From positions 1 to 41,242 of the forward strand of contig JADGJA010000109.1 of assembly GCA_027596035.1 (NCBI GenBank): a stretch of DNA of 41,242 bases. Direction: 5' to 3'. How positions within the stretch are numbered: the stretch's first letter is position 1; each line of letters begins with the position of its first letter. Source of the DNA: Thoreauomyces humboldtii. Taxonomy: Eukaryota; Chytridiomycota; Chytridiomycetes; Spizellomycetales; Powellomycetaceae. Position numbers and translations under genes: made by a program. This document shows positions 20,377 through 32,200 of this stretch, piece by piece. Under the pieces are notes generated by a model. It did not search any database. It worked only from the letters and a program-made list of their open reading frames with translations, and was not told the origin of the DNA.

Positions 20377-20714
20377 ATAGAGCGACTCCAAGACCCTTTG
20401 CACAGGTGTACCCCAGCTGCCCACGCCTTTTCTCGTCTGTGCTGCACACTTTGGATATATACGTTTCGGACTCTGAAGTTCTGTCTGGTTTGCTGTTCGC
20501 AGGTTCGCTCTGGAGCTCTGGGATTCGCTGCAGCTTTGCTGTCCGAAGGTCCGAGATGTCGGCCGTCCTTGAGGTTTCGCCTCCGGTCACCCTCCCACGG
20601 GTACCATCACTACGCGGGGACTGATCAGCAACGAGCATCACTTTTTCCACTGCGCTCCTCGTCTTGTTACTAGCCCTCTCTCCATCAGCTGATTTCGAGC
20701 AGGCTCGGATCGAC
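20377..20714. promoter_or_regulatory. Upstream region of the Air-like gene
   Basis: This 338-bp spacer runs between the methyltransferase stop and the start of the zinc-knuckle gene. It contains an AT-rich patch (GGATATATACG, about 20453-20463) and pyrimidine-rich sequence before the ATG. No coding sequence was recognised. Confidence 0.45.
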
Positions 20715-22473
20715 ATGGATTATGATGACGATCGCCAGGCTCTTGAAGATGAGCTCTATGCCGAGCCTTCCGATGACGAGACGGAGAGGTAACGAAGCGT
20801 TCGGGGTTTCTATTGCTTGGAGAAACCGATCGGCTGATGCGTCTTTAGTGACGGTCTGAGTGAGGATGAAGAGGAAGCTCTCGCCCAAGTCAACTACAGA
20901 CATAGCTTTACTTTGGAGAACGCTCAACCGGTCACGGTGGAAGATGAGGAAAAGAAGCTGGTCTTTGAAGACGAAGGGATCTCCATCATATCCGAAGGCG
21001 ATAGTGACGAGCCAGAGGAAGGCCAAGTAACACCGGACGAGAAACAACCAGAACGTCCGCAAGATGCGCTGGAAAACTCCAAGCACTCAGATATCCCTGT
21101 ATCATCGAAACCAACCAAAGAGATTGGCTCGGATGAGCTGAGGGTTGTCCAGATGAGGCGGACTCTCCCGATACCAGGCGTGGAACTTGACAAAGTGCTG
21201 AAAGGAGACCATGATCTAGGAAAGGTAAACCTGTGAAGTCTACTGCGCAGCATCACCATATCTCTCATCTCGGGCACAGATTGTCAGCCGATACTTCATT
21301 GAAGAAGATCCCAACGCAGTAAACTCGTGGATGTTCTGCAGAATGTGTCGCAAAACGGGTCACACCGTCGCACGATGCCCAGAGCAAGAACAAGCGTGCT
21401 ACCTCTGCAAATCAGATCACAATCCTGCTTTCTGTCCCCTTGCACAGCTTTGCTTCAGATGTTTGCAAAGGGGACATGTGCGTTCAGAGTGTCCGAATAT
21501 ACCCGATCTGTCGCTATGTTCGACATGTCCTCGACAGATCATCGCTCATCATCCAGCGGTAAGAGTTAGATTTGGTCTTGAGCTAGCTGTATGGTCATAT
21601 GAGTTCTTTCTTAATCCCTGCGTTACCAGAGTTGCCCATTGTCTTGGAGACGATACCGATATACGAAAGAATACGTACCGCTTCAATATATGTTTTGTTA
21701 TAAGTGTGGAGAAGATGTGAGTGCATGAATAAGTCATTTAGGATTATGAGAATTCTCACTCAATTATTTCAGGGCCATTTTGGAGATGTAATATGACACC
21801 AGGCTTGGGCAGCTTGAGATGCACGCTAATCATTGTTTTTTAACAGGAATGTACATACCCAACGATGATCAACAAACCCAGATTCAACATCTCGGCTCAG
21901 ACATCTAAATCAAGCCTGTCGGCTTTGCAAAGAAGTGGAACATCTCAGAACGCAACCCCTGAAGAATTGAACAATCACGTACATGGGAGCGTTACGAGCG
22001 ACCGATATCCGAATAATCGAACACGATCACCTTCCCGAGATCGACGGAGACATGATGCATATCATTATCACGACAGACGAACGAGTCGCTCAAGTTACAG
22101 TAGATCACCCAGCCGCTCGAGGAAGCGACGACACTCTTCACGGTCTTGGTCGCGATCCAGGTCTCGATCGTATGATCGCTACAAACGAAGGAGATCCAGG
22201 TCGCGATCACGATCACGATCACGACGGAGACGGTCCCGTTCGCCGTCTCGCGAGAGATATTCAAGAAACCGCCGATCTGTCTCTCCCCATCGTGAGCCTG
22301 TCCGCGCAAAGTTTCTAGACCCAAACCCCACGGTCAAGGTAACGGTCAGGAAAATTGAAGTATCTGCAGCCGCGACTGCACCGCCATGGAGGACATCGCA
22401 AGTTCCCGACCCTCCTTTTCAGTTCACCGGAGGCAGCGATCCCCGGCCGCGAGTTCCGGTTCCACCACGCTAG
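20715..22473 (+). CDS. AIR1: Air1/Air2-like zinc-knuckle protein (TRAMP complex subunit)
   Basis: Six exons (20715-20788, 20849-21224, 21280-21558, 21630-21716, 21773-21787, 21847-22473) encode 485 residues. Air proteins bind RNA and hold the Trf4-type poly(A) polymerase in the TRAMP complex, which feeds nuclear RNA to the exosome. An acidic N-terminus precedes five CCHC knuckles, the number found in yeast Air1/2: CRMCRKTGHTVARC (170-183), CYLCKSDHNPAFC (190-202), CFRCLQRGHVRSEC (208-221), an irregular one with C230, C233, H240/241 and C245, and CYKCGEDGHFGDEC (266-279). Between knuckles 4 and 5 lies SWRRY (248-252), like the IWRxY motif of Air1. Exon 5 is only 15 nt and encodes GHFGD of the last knuckle. 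The C-terminal 200 residues form an Arg/Ser-rich tail. Human ZCCHC7 is a further relative. Confidence 0.87.
22195..22226. repeat. CGATCA-type hexamer repeat coding for Arg-Ser dipeptides
   Basis: Short near-tandem copies of CGATCA/CGATCC code for the RSRSRSRS run in the tail of the Air-like protein. Such tracts often vary in length. Confidence 0.7.
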
Positions 22474-22705
22474 CATGGAAACAATTCAACCTCTAGGGAA
22501 ACATCGGAATCGCCGCCCCGATCCGACCTGTCCATATATCTCACTTCACTATCTCCATCGCCGATGACGGCGAGGCCGACATTCGGTGTGCCGTTCGCTA
22601 GATCAAAGACAAGGATGTTTCACGTCCAGCAAACACCTCCCCATTTGGAAACAGTTGGCAGCAGTAATGTTATGTACAAGGTCTCTCGAATCAGAAAAGG
22701 GCGTG
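22474..22705. other. Convergent 3' region (Air-like / TBC genes)
   Basis: This 232-bp spacer lies between two converging stop codons and holds both 3' UTRs. No further feature was seen. Confidence 0.5.
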
Positions 22706-25389
22706 TCATCCGAGCACTTTCTTCAGGCCATCCCACTTTCTTTCCAGCTCCATCCGGTCCTCGTCGGACTTCGCTGCTCTCGCATCGGAGGCGTCGCATC
22801 GGTCCCGTAGCTGTTCGTTGTCCTCTGCCAGGGCAGCCACCCGTGACGTAAGTTCTAGGTTCTTCGCGGCGAGTCTAGCCATGTCGGACGCGCAACGCTC
22901 CTCTGCCTCCCGCTGGAACGTCGCCTCGCGTTGTTCAAGGTCGGCGCATCGTAGGGTGAGTGCGGCTGCCGTGGCGGCCGCGTTGTCTCCTCGGACGGTC
23001 TGCTCCAGGAACGAGTTGGCGAGGGTCACGTGTTCCCGGTTGAGCATCTCGTACTCTGCGTCCATGCGTCGGATCGTCTCCCCCAACCGACGCGTCTCGG
23101 CCCTCAGAGCCTCTCGCTCCATGTACTCGGGTCCCGCCAGCTTGACGGCCTCCTCGTGGTCCGTCGCCAGCTTGGCCAGTCGCGTGGCCGGCACGCGGAT
23201 GGAAGCCGCGTCCAGGATCAGACCGTTGACGTTCTCGGCGTACACGTCAAAGAGGCCGTTCTTTAGAAAGTCGAGCAAGGGCTCGAACTCCATGGTGACG
23301 AGCGCGTCGGCGTTCGCGCGGATGAGCGCGAGAGCTATCCTGAGCATCGCATCGACTCCCTCGGCGAAGATTACGTCCATGATGCGGAAGACGGCCGATA
23401 GGGGGAACCGGTAGGCGAACAACGTCATGAACCATTGCGACGCGTACATGTTCGATTGGACCTCCTGGGCGACCAGATGTCGGGCGACCAAAGGGAAGTG
23501 CTCCACGAGGAGCTGGTCGAACTGGAAGAGTCGGAGCTGAAGCCCGAGCATCTGTGGGGTGTAGAGGTCACGGAGGTTGTAACTCTTCATAAGCCGGACT
23601 AGCACGCAGAAGGCTTCTTCATCGGGCATCTGAAAACCAAGAACAGGCCGTCAGATACCAGTGTGTGAAATCCGAAAAAGACAGGTTCCCTGTACATTTA
23701 GCAGCAGCGCGCCGACCACGAAGGCGATGCCTTGACAGTAGCCGATCTCGGTATCGTACAGACTGTAAGCTTTGATGATGTTGAAGAGAGACTCCTGACC
23801 CGGCCCTGCCGGATCTTGGAAACGCTCGTGTTTGGGGAATGTTCGGGCAAGATCACGTTGGATGACCTTCTCATGCAGCGATGTCCGGGTAAGAAGATTG
23901 GCGTAATGCCGCTCCAGCGCCGGATCCTTCCCTTTGCAAATCAGCTGCCACACCATTCCGCGCAGGGAGGATGGAATCCCTTGATGCACCTTTCGAGTAA
24001 ACGTCCTAGGGTCTATGGAAATATATAAGTTGGGGGCTGCTCGAAAATGATCAGGACCAAAGCCTTACGTTTTCGCACGGTCGTCTCGTAATCGTTCATG
24101 ACTTTGCCCCAGAACTCCCAGTCCGTCTCAGCCTCGGCATCTTCTTTCCCGGCCTCTTTTGTGGCCTCTTTCCCGCCTTCTCCCAGCATTGACTCCTTCA
24201 CCGCCAGGAAGCTAGCCTGAAGATACGACGCCGGCGAGAACCACCCCTTGCGAGCCTCCTCAGGTTTGCTCTCAGGTTCCGGCACAGAGTCCTTTCCAGA
24301 CGCAGCTGGATCGGTCGTGCTCTGATCCGCGGCCGCACTCTCCGCGGCTCCCTTTTCCTCCTCCACCAAGCGATCCAAAATGAAGCATGATTCGTCTTCG
24401 CCCAGTATCGTGGGCGTGCTGGCGGCCGACTCCATGGATTGGAGGGACGGCCGTCTGACCGGCGATCGACCGTCGGAATCGGAGGCATCCGAGGCAAGAC
24501 TTCGATGCGGCGACCCTGAACTGTACATCGTGGAGTAGTTTTCCGATTTGCTCCGATGCCGGCCGGGACCCGGACTGCTGGTGTACGCTGACGCCGTCGA
24601 AGGCCGTCTCGGTGGTGGCATGTTGGGAAGTAGCGGGCTCGAAGATTTGCCGATAGTGGGTCGAGATGGAGTCACAGTCGAGAAACCCGAGACGGCCGAT
24701 TTCCCACGTTGAGGCATCGGTGGCCGAGTGAAGCCGCTTGGGGATCGCTCTCCGCCAGAGAAACTCTTCGTAGTGTTTCTTCTGTGGAACATATCGGGAC
24801 GTTCGCTCGTAGGCTCTTGCGTCAATGTTGGGGAAGCCGTAAGAGCTTTCGGCGACGGTGGGTCCACGGGAGATGGTTGTCGATTTCGTCTTGTTGGCAG
24901 AAGAGCTGAAGGATCACGGATGTTAGTCTGGCAAGCCAAAACCCGAGCCCCAACGTACGAGATTTGGAATCAGAGGTTACCGGAGAGATCCCCTAAAGAC
25001 TCTGGACGAGACATTTCGCCGATGGTGGGTATATGTTCGTTAGTGCTGGTTTCCGGCGTTTCCAAGATGTTGCCAACCTCTGCTCGCCAAGCCTCGACGC
25101 CCGCGCTGGCATGACGCGGGAGAGCATCGTCTCGATCCACTCCATTCTGACGATCCGCAGCGCGGAGCGCCGTGATGTCGTCCGATTGAGCGTGCTGCAT
25201 GGTTCGCGGCACTGTCCTTTCGGAGGAAGTGGGCAGACTTCCGTTGACAGAGTGGGACGCGGAAACCGTCGAGTATTCGGTCGTCGAGAAAGCGGGCAGC
25301 GATACGGCCTCCATGCCTATATGGAGAGGCGAACTAGCGTCGTACGTGCGTGTCGTTGCACTGGGAGTGATCGTTTCGAACGTTCCCAT
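22706..25389 (-). CDS. TBC-domain Rab GTPase-activating protein (Gyp5/EVI5-like)
   Basis: Four exons (25389-24981, 24905-24069, 24012-23696, 23629-22706) encode 828 residues. TBC proteins switch off Rab GTPases; Gyp5 in yeast acts on Ypt1/Sec4 in ER-Golgi and secretory traffic. The first 400 residues are Ser/Pro-rich and disordered. DWEFWGKVMNDYETTVRK leads into the TBC domain at GIPSSLRGMVWQL (about 427). The catalytic dual fingers are present: IQRDLAR (466-472, Arg finger) and YCQG (507-510, Gln finger). NMPDEEAFCVLVRLM across the last junction and LFDVYAENVNGLIL later match EVI5/Gyp5. A long coiled coil fills about 670-828. The ATG at 25389 is the first in the frame. The gene is divergent from the giant coiled-coil gene. 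Confidence 0.92.
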
Positions 25390-26226
25390 CCACCGCTAAA
25401 GCCGCTAAGGTCGTTCGGAATTTCTCGAAATTGCTGGACTTGTCGCTGAGCGCGTTGTGCTGGTGAAACGAGGCAGCAACACTTTGAGCTTATCGCTGAG
25501 CGCACGAACTCTCAGGACGTAACGTTGAAAGTGAATCGAAGTGGCAACAGCAACGAGCGAGGCATACAGCAAAAGCGTACTGGCAACAGCTACGAGCGGC
25601 GCGTTCAAAAATGGGGAAGGAGGGTGCCGCTGACTGTCTCCATGCAATCATGCTGCACACCCCTCCGACGCCCAAAAAGCGGTGCCGAAAAAAGACACAG
25701 ACGGTCACAAACAAAAGGCAAAAGGCACAGTACACCACGCATCTCGCCGCTCCGGGGCTGCTCGGCGGCTGGAGGACCGTTCTGCGTGGGGACCTTGCAG
25801 GATAACGTCTGGGATGGGAATTGGGAAAATCAGGATGTCCAACAGAGGCAAGGCTCGCCCGCTCCTCGGCTTCTCTTGACACCAATATCATACAAAATGC
25901 ATGGACTCTTCACATCATGAAGCACTACAGCACGGCAACCGAGCATTCTCAGAGCATCTCTTTTGCGAAATGAATCGTTTGTTCCTGCGGCATCGTATAC
26001 GTGTTTGTTTGGCTTACCAGGGTTATTTTTGTTTGTCTGCGGGCGCGTCTTCGCGTCGCTGTCGAGTGACCCCCCTCACCCGCGCGTTGTGTCTACGGTC
26101 TACGGTCCTCCTCCTGCTACCGTACAGTTAAACCCTCAGACTATCACAGCACAGATAAAAGTTTCCTCAAAGCAGCCGCTCTTCTGTACTTTACTGTTGA
26201 GCGCTCCACGTCGCCATACGTCCACA
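25390..26226. promoter_or_regulatory. Divergent promoter region with short repeats
   Basis: This 837-bp spacer lies between the TBC RabGAP and the giant coiled-coil gene, which are transcribed away from each other. It contains two near-identical 18-bp elements, TGGCAACAGC(A/T)ACGAGCG, at 25542-25559 and 25581-25598, and two copies of TCGCTGAGCGC near 25443 and 25490. The short frames here overlap on both strands and show no domain. Confidence 0.55.
26154..26161 (+). promoter_or_regulatory. TATA-like element of the giant coiled-coil gene
   Basis: GATAAAAG lies 66 nt before the ATG at 26227, in otherwise GC-balanced sequence. Spacing and composition suit a TATA-like element, but nothing else supports it. 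Confidence 0.25.
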
Positions 26227-29200
26227 ATGGCGACCATGCCAGCTCCCGAAAAGACGACTGTAGCTGCTGGGGCTGCTGCCCTAGTTCAGCTCGCGGAACT
26301 CGATCCAATGGCCAATGAAAAGGTCGAGGCCGAGATTCCTGACGAACTCAAGGAGCAGCCACCGCCGGAAGCGCTCTTTGCGATGGACAAACGCATGGAG
26401 GAAGTAAGAACAGCTCCTCATGTTCTTGGAACATCTGAGAACTGACATTGGGACTCGACAGATATTGGTAGACCTGAAAGCCTTGGAGCAGATCCGACAG
26501 AAGGACTATCAGAACACTGGTGGAAGAGCAGACAGACTGGGAGCATTTCAAGGCATAGGGTAGGGTGATGAGCAACGTTACAGCTTCTTCAAACAGTGCT
26601 TGGAGACTGACACCTGGAGAAAGCATGTTCGAAAAGTACAAGCAAATCCGCACGGAAAGAGTCGACAGGGTGGTCAAGAAGGAAATGCCTGCCAAGGCAA
26701 AGAGTTCTGCAAAGCGTCTCATGGAAGAGGTTCGTCAATTGATCAGTCAATCCGTGTGTCTTTTGAACTCTTTCACCGACTGCTTCTATTATAGGTCGAG
26801 ACGTATTGGAACGTCGACAGTGAGCTCGACCACACGGCACTCTTCCAAATGCTCATGGAGTTCTACAAGGACAAATCCACTCTGATTATCGAGCAGAATG
26901 CCTTGCTACTCTCTCGCTGGACTCGCTTCTGTAAGCTTTGCCCGGACAATAAGCATGCAAAGTCGCTCACTGACATCCTTGTGCAGGCCGGACATCGCAT
27001 GACATCGCCAACTTCTACCCGGTTTTCCAGCGGTACCAGGAGTGGCTTCAGAACGAATACGTAGATACGGTAGAGCGATACGAACGACTCGCCGACGCGT
27101 ACGAGGAAGAGCAGCGCAGAGCTCGCATCGAAGAAGTGAGTTTGCGTCTTCACCGTTCATCACAAAAGTGAAAGGTGCTGATGCTCGCTATCTCAATTCT
27201 AGAGCAAAGCGGAGGCTGAACGAATTGACCGGGAGCGACATGGACTTACAGTTGGTCGCAAAGCCAATACCAAAACCGTCACCGCCGCACCTCCAAAGCA
27301 TCCACCAGGTTTCGAGGCTGACTTCCACGCCGGAAGCGAGCAATCAGAGTTCGGCAGCAATCCCCTCGGTCCCGAAGACCTTGGACCGGATCCTCTCTTT
27401 AACGTCGGGGACCTGGTTGTCTTCTTGAGATGGATTATTACTACGACGGCGGGTCGTAAGCATACGGAAATGTTCTTGCAGCGCGCCAAGGTAAGCATGT
27501 TTTACCCGAAGCCTAGCAGCAAGCGTGTCCCCCAATCGACGACCTCGCTTATGCATGCTTAAAAAGATGTTTGCACATAGTGATCGGGTGCAATTCATCA
27601 AAGACTACAGGCTCATCTGCAACGTGAAAGCGTCACAGGGAGGCTTGGAAACTCTGAATATCCTGGACGGAATCAATAAGTACCATAAGTATAATTTTAG
27701 TTGCTTGATCAACTACAAGTTACCAACGGCTGCTTTTTAGCTACATTGAACACGCTCCCATCAAACGACCACGCGTTGAAGATTTCCTCACGGAATTCGA
27801 TCTCCTCGTTGCTCACTGGGCGTTGGACACGCCAATATCCCGGGAAGATGGGCGTCCATTCGCCTATGAAGTCGAGCTGAAGTTTAGGGAGACATTCGCA
27901 CGACAGGTTGCCGAAAGCTCCTTTCCTCCTCATGAAGGGCTCATCGGAGGAGAGTTTGATGGGTCCGGTGGGACAAACGAGCCACGAGCCGGAAGCGCTG
28001 GCACGGGCTCCTCGGCCGCAAATGGGGCATCTACGGCTCCCCCGGTCGAGGCGAAAGTCTCCATGGCAGCATTATCTGGACTACTCGCACATCCGGGTTA
28101 CAAGTGTAAGAACAATGATATTGATTGAAGCTATGTCAGGATGCTGACGAATCGTGCAGATCCTCATATTCCCCGTCTACTGTATGCCGACTGGATCAAG
28201 GACCTTGAAATTTTCCCGGAACGAGAAGAGTGGCGAGAAGCGGACCTTGACCGGTTGATGCAGGTAAGTTTAATGAACGGGTCCTAGTTGCCAGCTGATG
28301 CTTATACGTGTACCGCGTCCTTCAGCTGCAAGATGTGGACTTTGAGCTGCGCTACGAGCACGACATTGTTCTGATGAACGACGTAGACCATATCACGGGA
28401 AAGTTACGGGAGGCGGCTCATCGGATATTCGAACTCGCTGGAAGTTTGCCTGGATCCAACCCTGGAAATCCCGCCAGTAGGCCGGCATCTGGACGACCGC
28501 AAAAGCCAGCTCCCCGGCCAGAAGGGCAAGCCTCGGACCCACCTCCGGTGTCCATCGTGATCTCTGGGTCCTCTTCCACCCTGAAGCCATTCGAGCTCGG
28601 GATGAAGGTCCCCGACCCTCGGGACCTGGAGCTTCCAAAAGACTTCCGAGTCTTGGATGGAAAAAAACACGCCTATGGCATCTTGCTACGAAGCAGCGCC
28701 GATTCACAGAAAGTAGAACAAGAAGTCACAGGTGGAGCGGGTGGAGAAGCCGGGCATGGCCGAGCCACAAATGCTCCGACTGTCGCGGCTCTCTTCTCCG
28801 AGCATGAGATCCTGTGCTTCCTCGAGCTACGACTGATCCGAGTTCGAGATCTCCGAAGCACACTGCTCTCCCAGCTCAATTTCTTTCGGTCCGTGGAAAA
28901 GCGCCTAAACTGCGACTGGAAGCGCACCAAGGCCCGCACCGAGTCTGATATAACAGACCCCTTAAAGGGGAGAGACCGGCATCCTGACATCCTAGCGACC
29001 AGTGCGACCGTCACGCATATGTGGCATCAACAGGAGCTCTTTGACATCCCTGACGCCAGTGCAGAAAGGAGCACCTCTTCTGGCACTCATCCGGGGACGG
29101 GCTCCACTCAAAGCAAAGTGGATGCTCTTGGGACAGAGGACATACGCCAAATTCACAACGGGCAGATCTCTGTCAAGGATTACAAAGGAGTTCCAATCAT

Positions 29201-32200
29201 CTACGGTTAGTGAGATTTTTCATCATAATATCGAGTTTTTGCGCTAACTCATGTTCAAGATGCGGCGGTGGACGACCTGAAGACCCTCGAAGGAATGCTA
29301 CTCCGCTTGGCAACCGTTTTCATCAATTCCGGACGAGCATTCAAGGAAGGGAAAGAAAACAACGACGAAGCTTCGTTGCGTGAACTTGATGCCGAACGAG
29401 CGTATGGCGAGAACATGCGACAAAGAATCTCCGAAAGAAAGGGTAATTCCAAAGCGGCCAGATAACCGCATGCGGAGTGAGCAATACTAACTAGTATTAT
29501 TGTCTTTTACAGCGGAGTTCATACAGTTTGTTGAAGGACGATACACATTCCTCAACCCGAATCTGGATAGGGCACAAGCCCTTCTCGAGCTCTTCGATCA
29601 GGAAGTGAAGTTTCAATTTGCCAAGATTGAGGTAAAACGAGATGTACCATCCACTTCCCGAGCAGGACTTATTTATGGTCTTGTAGGTTGTGAACGCATA
29701 TCTTGAAATCTACGAGCATACGCAAGATCCTCCCCAGATCCAACGTGTAGCCCAAATTATTACCGACCTCATGCACGCGAAGCCAGCCTTCGACTTGAAG
29801 GTAAGCATTGGTCGTTAAATTTCATACATCGAAGGACTGACTCACAAGGTCCGTTTCGTCAGGCATCGTACTTCTCACAAGCATATGCACTTTCGACCCG
29901 CTCACTGCAAATTCATGCGCAGGTTGTCATTTCGATGGTCAAAAACGGAGTGGACACCAACCGAGAGTGGTACAAGCGTTACTTCGGGAGGATTGATCCC
30001 ACAATCGCTCGCCAGAGCAGCGAAGATGGGCTAGACGACGAGCCGGAACCGGAAGCGACTGGAGACTTCATCACTGGTCTAAAAAAGGTCATCGACAGTC
30101 CTGTTCCTGCAGGCTTACCACCCAGAGAAGGTACGGGTTGGTTATGACTGCTCAGGAAGAAAAAAGAAATCGTCGCTCAGTCTTGACGATCCTAGACAGC
30201 GAGAAGCAGACCGTCACGATGCATCACGCTTCGGTGATTTTGAACATGACCGAAATCGTGCCAACGCTCGATGCCATTGTCGAGCTATACGATATAGCCC
30301 GGACCACCTCGGCGGACATGGGCCGGGTCATCGAGGAACTGTACCGACAGGGAAAAGCTCTGAATGTTGGCGACGAAAAGAAGACAAGGATCGTCTGCCA
30401 TCAGTCAGTCGAATGCGCAGTCTGGAAAGGACTTTACGTACGTTCGATGGCGTTGAACACAGTGTAAAGATTATAGCTGAGCTGCTACCCTTACAGACCG
30501 CGTGGGAGACTCTATCCGACAACCGCTTTCAAATTCCGCAACCTCGAGGCCGGCGACTAGTGGGTCGCATCGATTCCGAAGTTTGGATGGAAAACCCGCT
30601 GATGCCTGACATCATGTTGCTGGATCACTATCCCCGGGATGCATCTCGAAATCGTGAGCAAGGTCTGAAGCTGCATGTGGCAGCCATGACACCTTTCAAC
30701 GATCCCGAATTCAGGAATCGCGGATTGCAGATATGCCAGCGCTTGATCAAAGTTATGGTTCTGAAAGAACGTCTCTACTTCTCGTGGCTCGCGACGGAAC
30801 ATTGGCGTCGAACCTACGAGGCACAGTTTCCGCAGCTGAACGTCAACAAAACCGCTTATACTGGTCGACTCAATTCGTTACGTTTCGACTTACCTGATAT
30901 GGCTGACAATACCGCTGTTGAAGATGAGTACGAGGACGACCCCATCGAAGGGTTTGGGGAAGGTGGCGCCAATGGCGAAGGAGACGACGACCGCGAACTG
31001 GCCATGCAAGCCACGAAGTCTTTTCTGCGATTCGGACCTCTGGCTGTGGCAGAGCTGGACGAGAACATAGCAGCCGCGGTGATTACGCCTTCTCCCGGCG
31101 GACCTTTCGACTTCTCAACTGTGGCCGGTATAAACAGCGCACTGCGTCCCAACGGCATGAACCAGATTCGCTTCAGCCTGCGGATTCAGCTTCTCGAAAA
31201 GATGTGGCATATGGGAGCCGTGGACCTTCACCATCTGCTTCTGGCGGAGACGCACTGTAAAGTGCTCATCGAGGGGCCGGCGGCAAAGCTTGACAAAAAC
31301 AAGGCTGGAGGTCGTCGATCGCCTCAGAGGTACAGCGAAGCTCAGACTGCCCAAGTTGTCGATGTCGATTACCGTCTGCTTGTGACGAGCATTGTGCCTC
31401 GCAAAAAGTCTTTGCGAAAAATGATGCTCGCAGAGTACAATCGGGAGTTCCTGAACAGGTCTCGGTCATCTACGGACGAGGAGCGAGATGCAGCTATGAT
31501 TCCTATCAAAGCCAATCTGCTGGAATGGTACTATGGCAACATGCTGGAACTTGTTCAAGAGGAGTGCGAGCGAGCAGAGTACGCAAAGTTGATGGTGGAA
31601 TTTCGCAACAATGTGCTGAGAGCACCCTACGGCAAGCTGTTGTTCCGGCAGTCCAAAGTCAAGCGTCATTTCGACTATTTCGCCAATCAGGACAAGGGCG
31701 TGGCGGAGGCGGACGTGGACCCCTCGCAGCTCAACATGGATGGTGTTACGACACAGGAAATCGTGTTTACCGAAGGGGCAGTGGCAACGAAGATCTGCCG
31801 CATCTGGGCGCTGCCGTCAGTCACCGAAGTCGTGATGTCCACGAACTCGCAGGACAAATCTGGGAAAGCGAACCTTGATTACACTCAAAAAGTGTTCAAA
31901 AACAGTGGCAACTTCGATCGTGCATGGCGCATCCAGTCTATGTTGATGGATTTGTTCACGTTCGTGAGTGTGTATGCGCATCTGTTGCAGGACAACAGGC
32001 GATACGCTGTCCAAGTTCGGCAGGTCCGGGAAGCGGACTATGTCGTCAATACTCTCGGAGCCATGAAAAAGGACCTTTCTTATCAGGGAATGCAGGCAGA
32101 CATCCATCGAGTCGAGCAGTATTTAGTCGGAAAATGGCAGCTTTGGATTCTGAAGCTGAAACTAGCTCTCGGCAGTTCGACCTATTGTATTTCGATGAAC

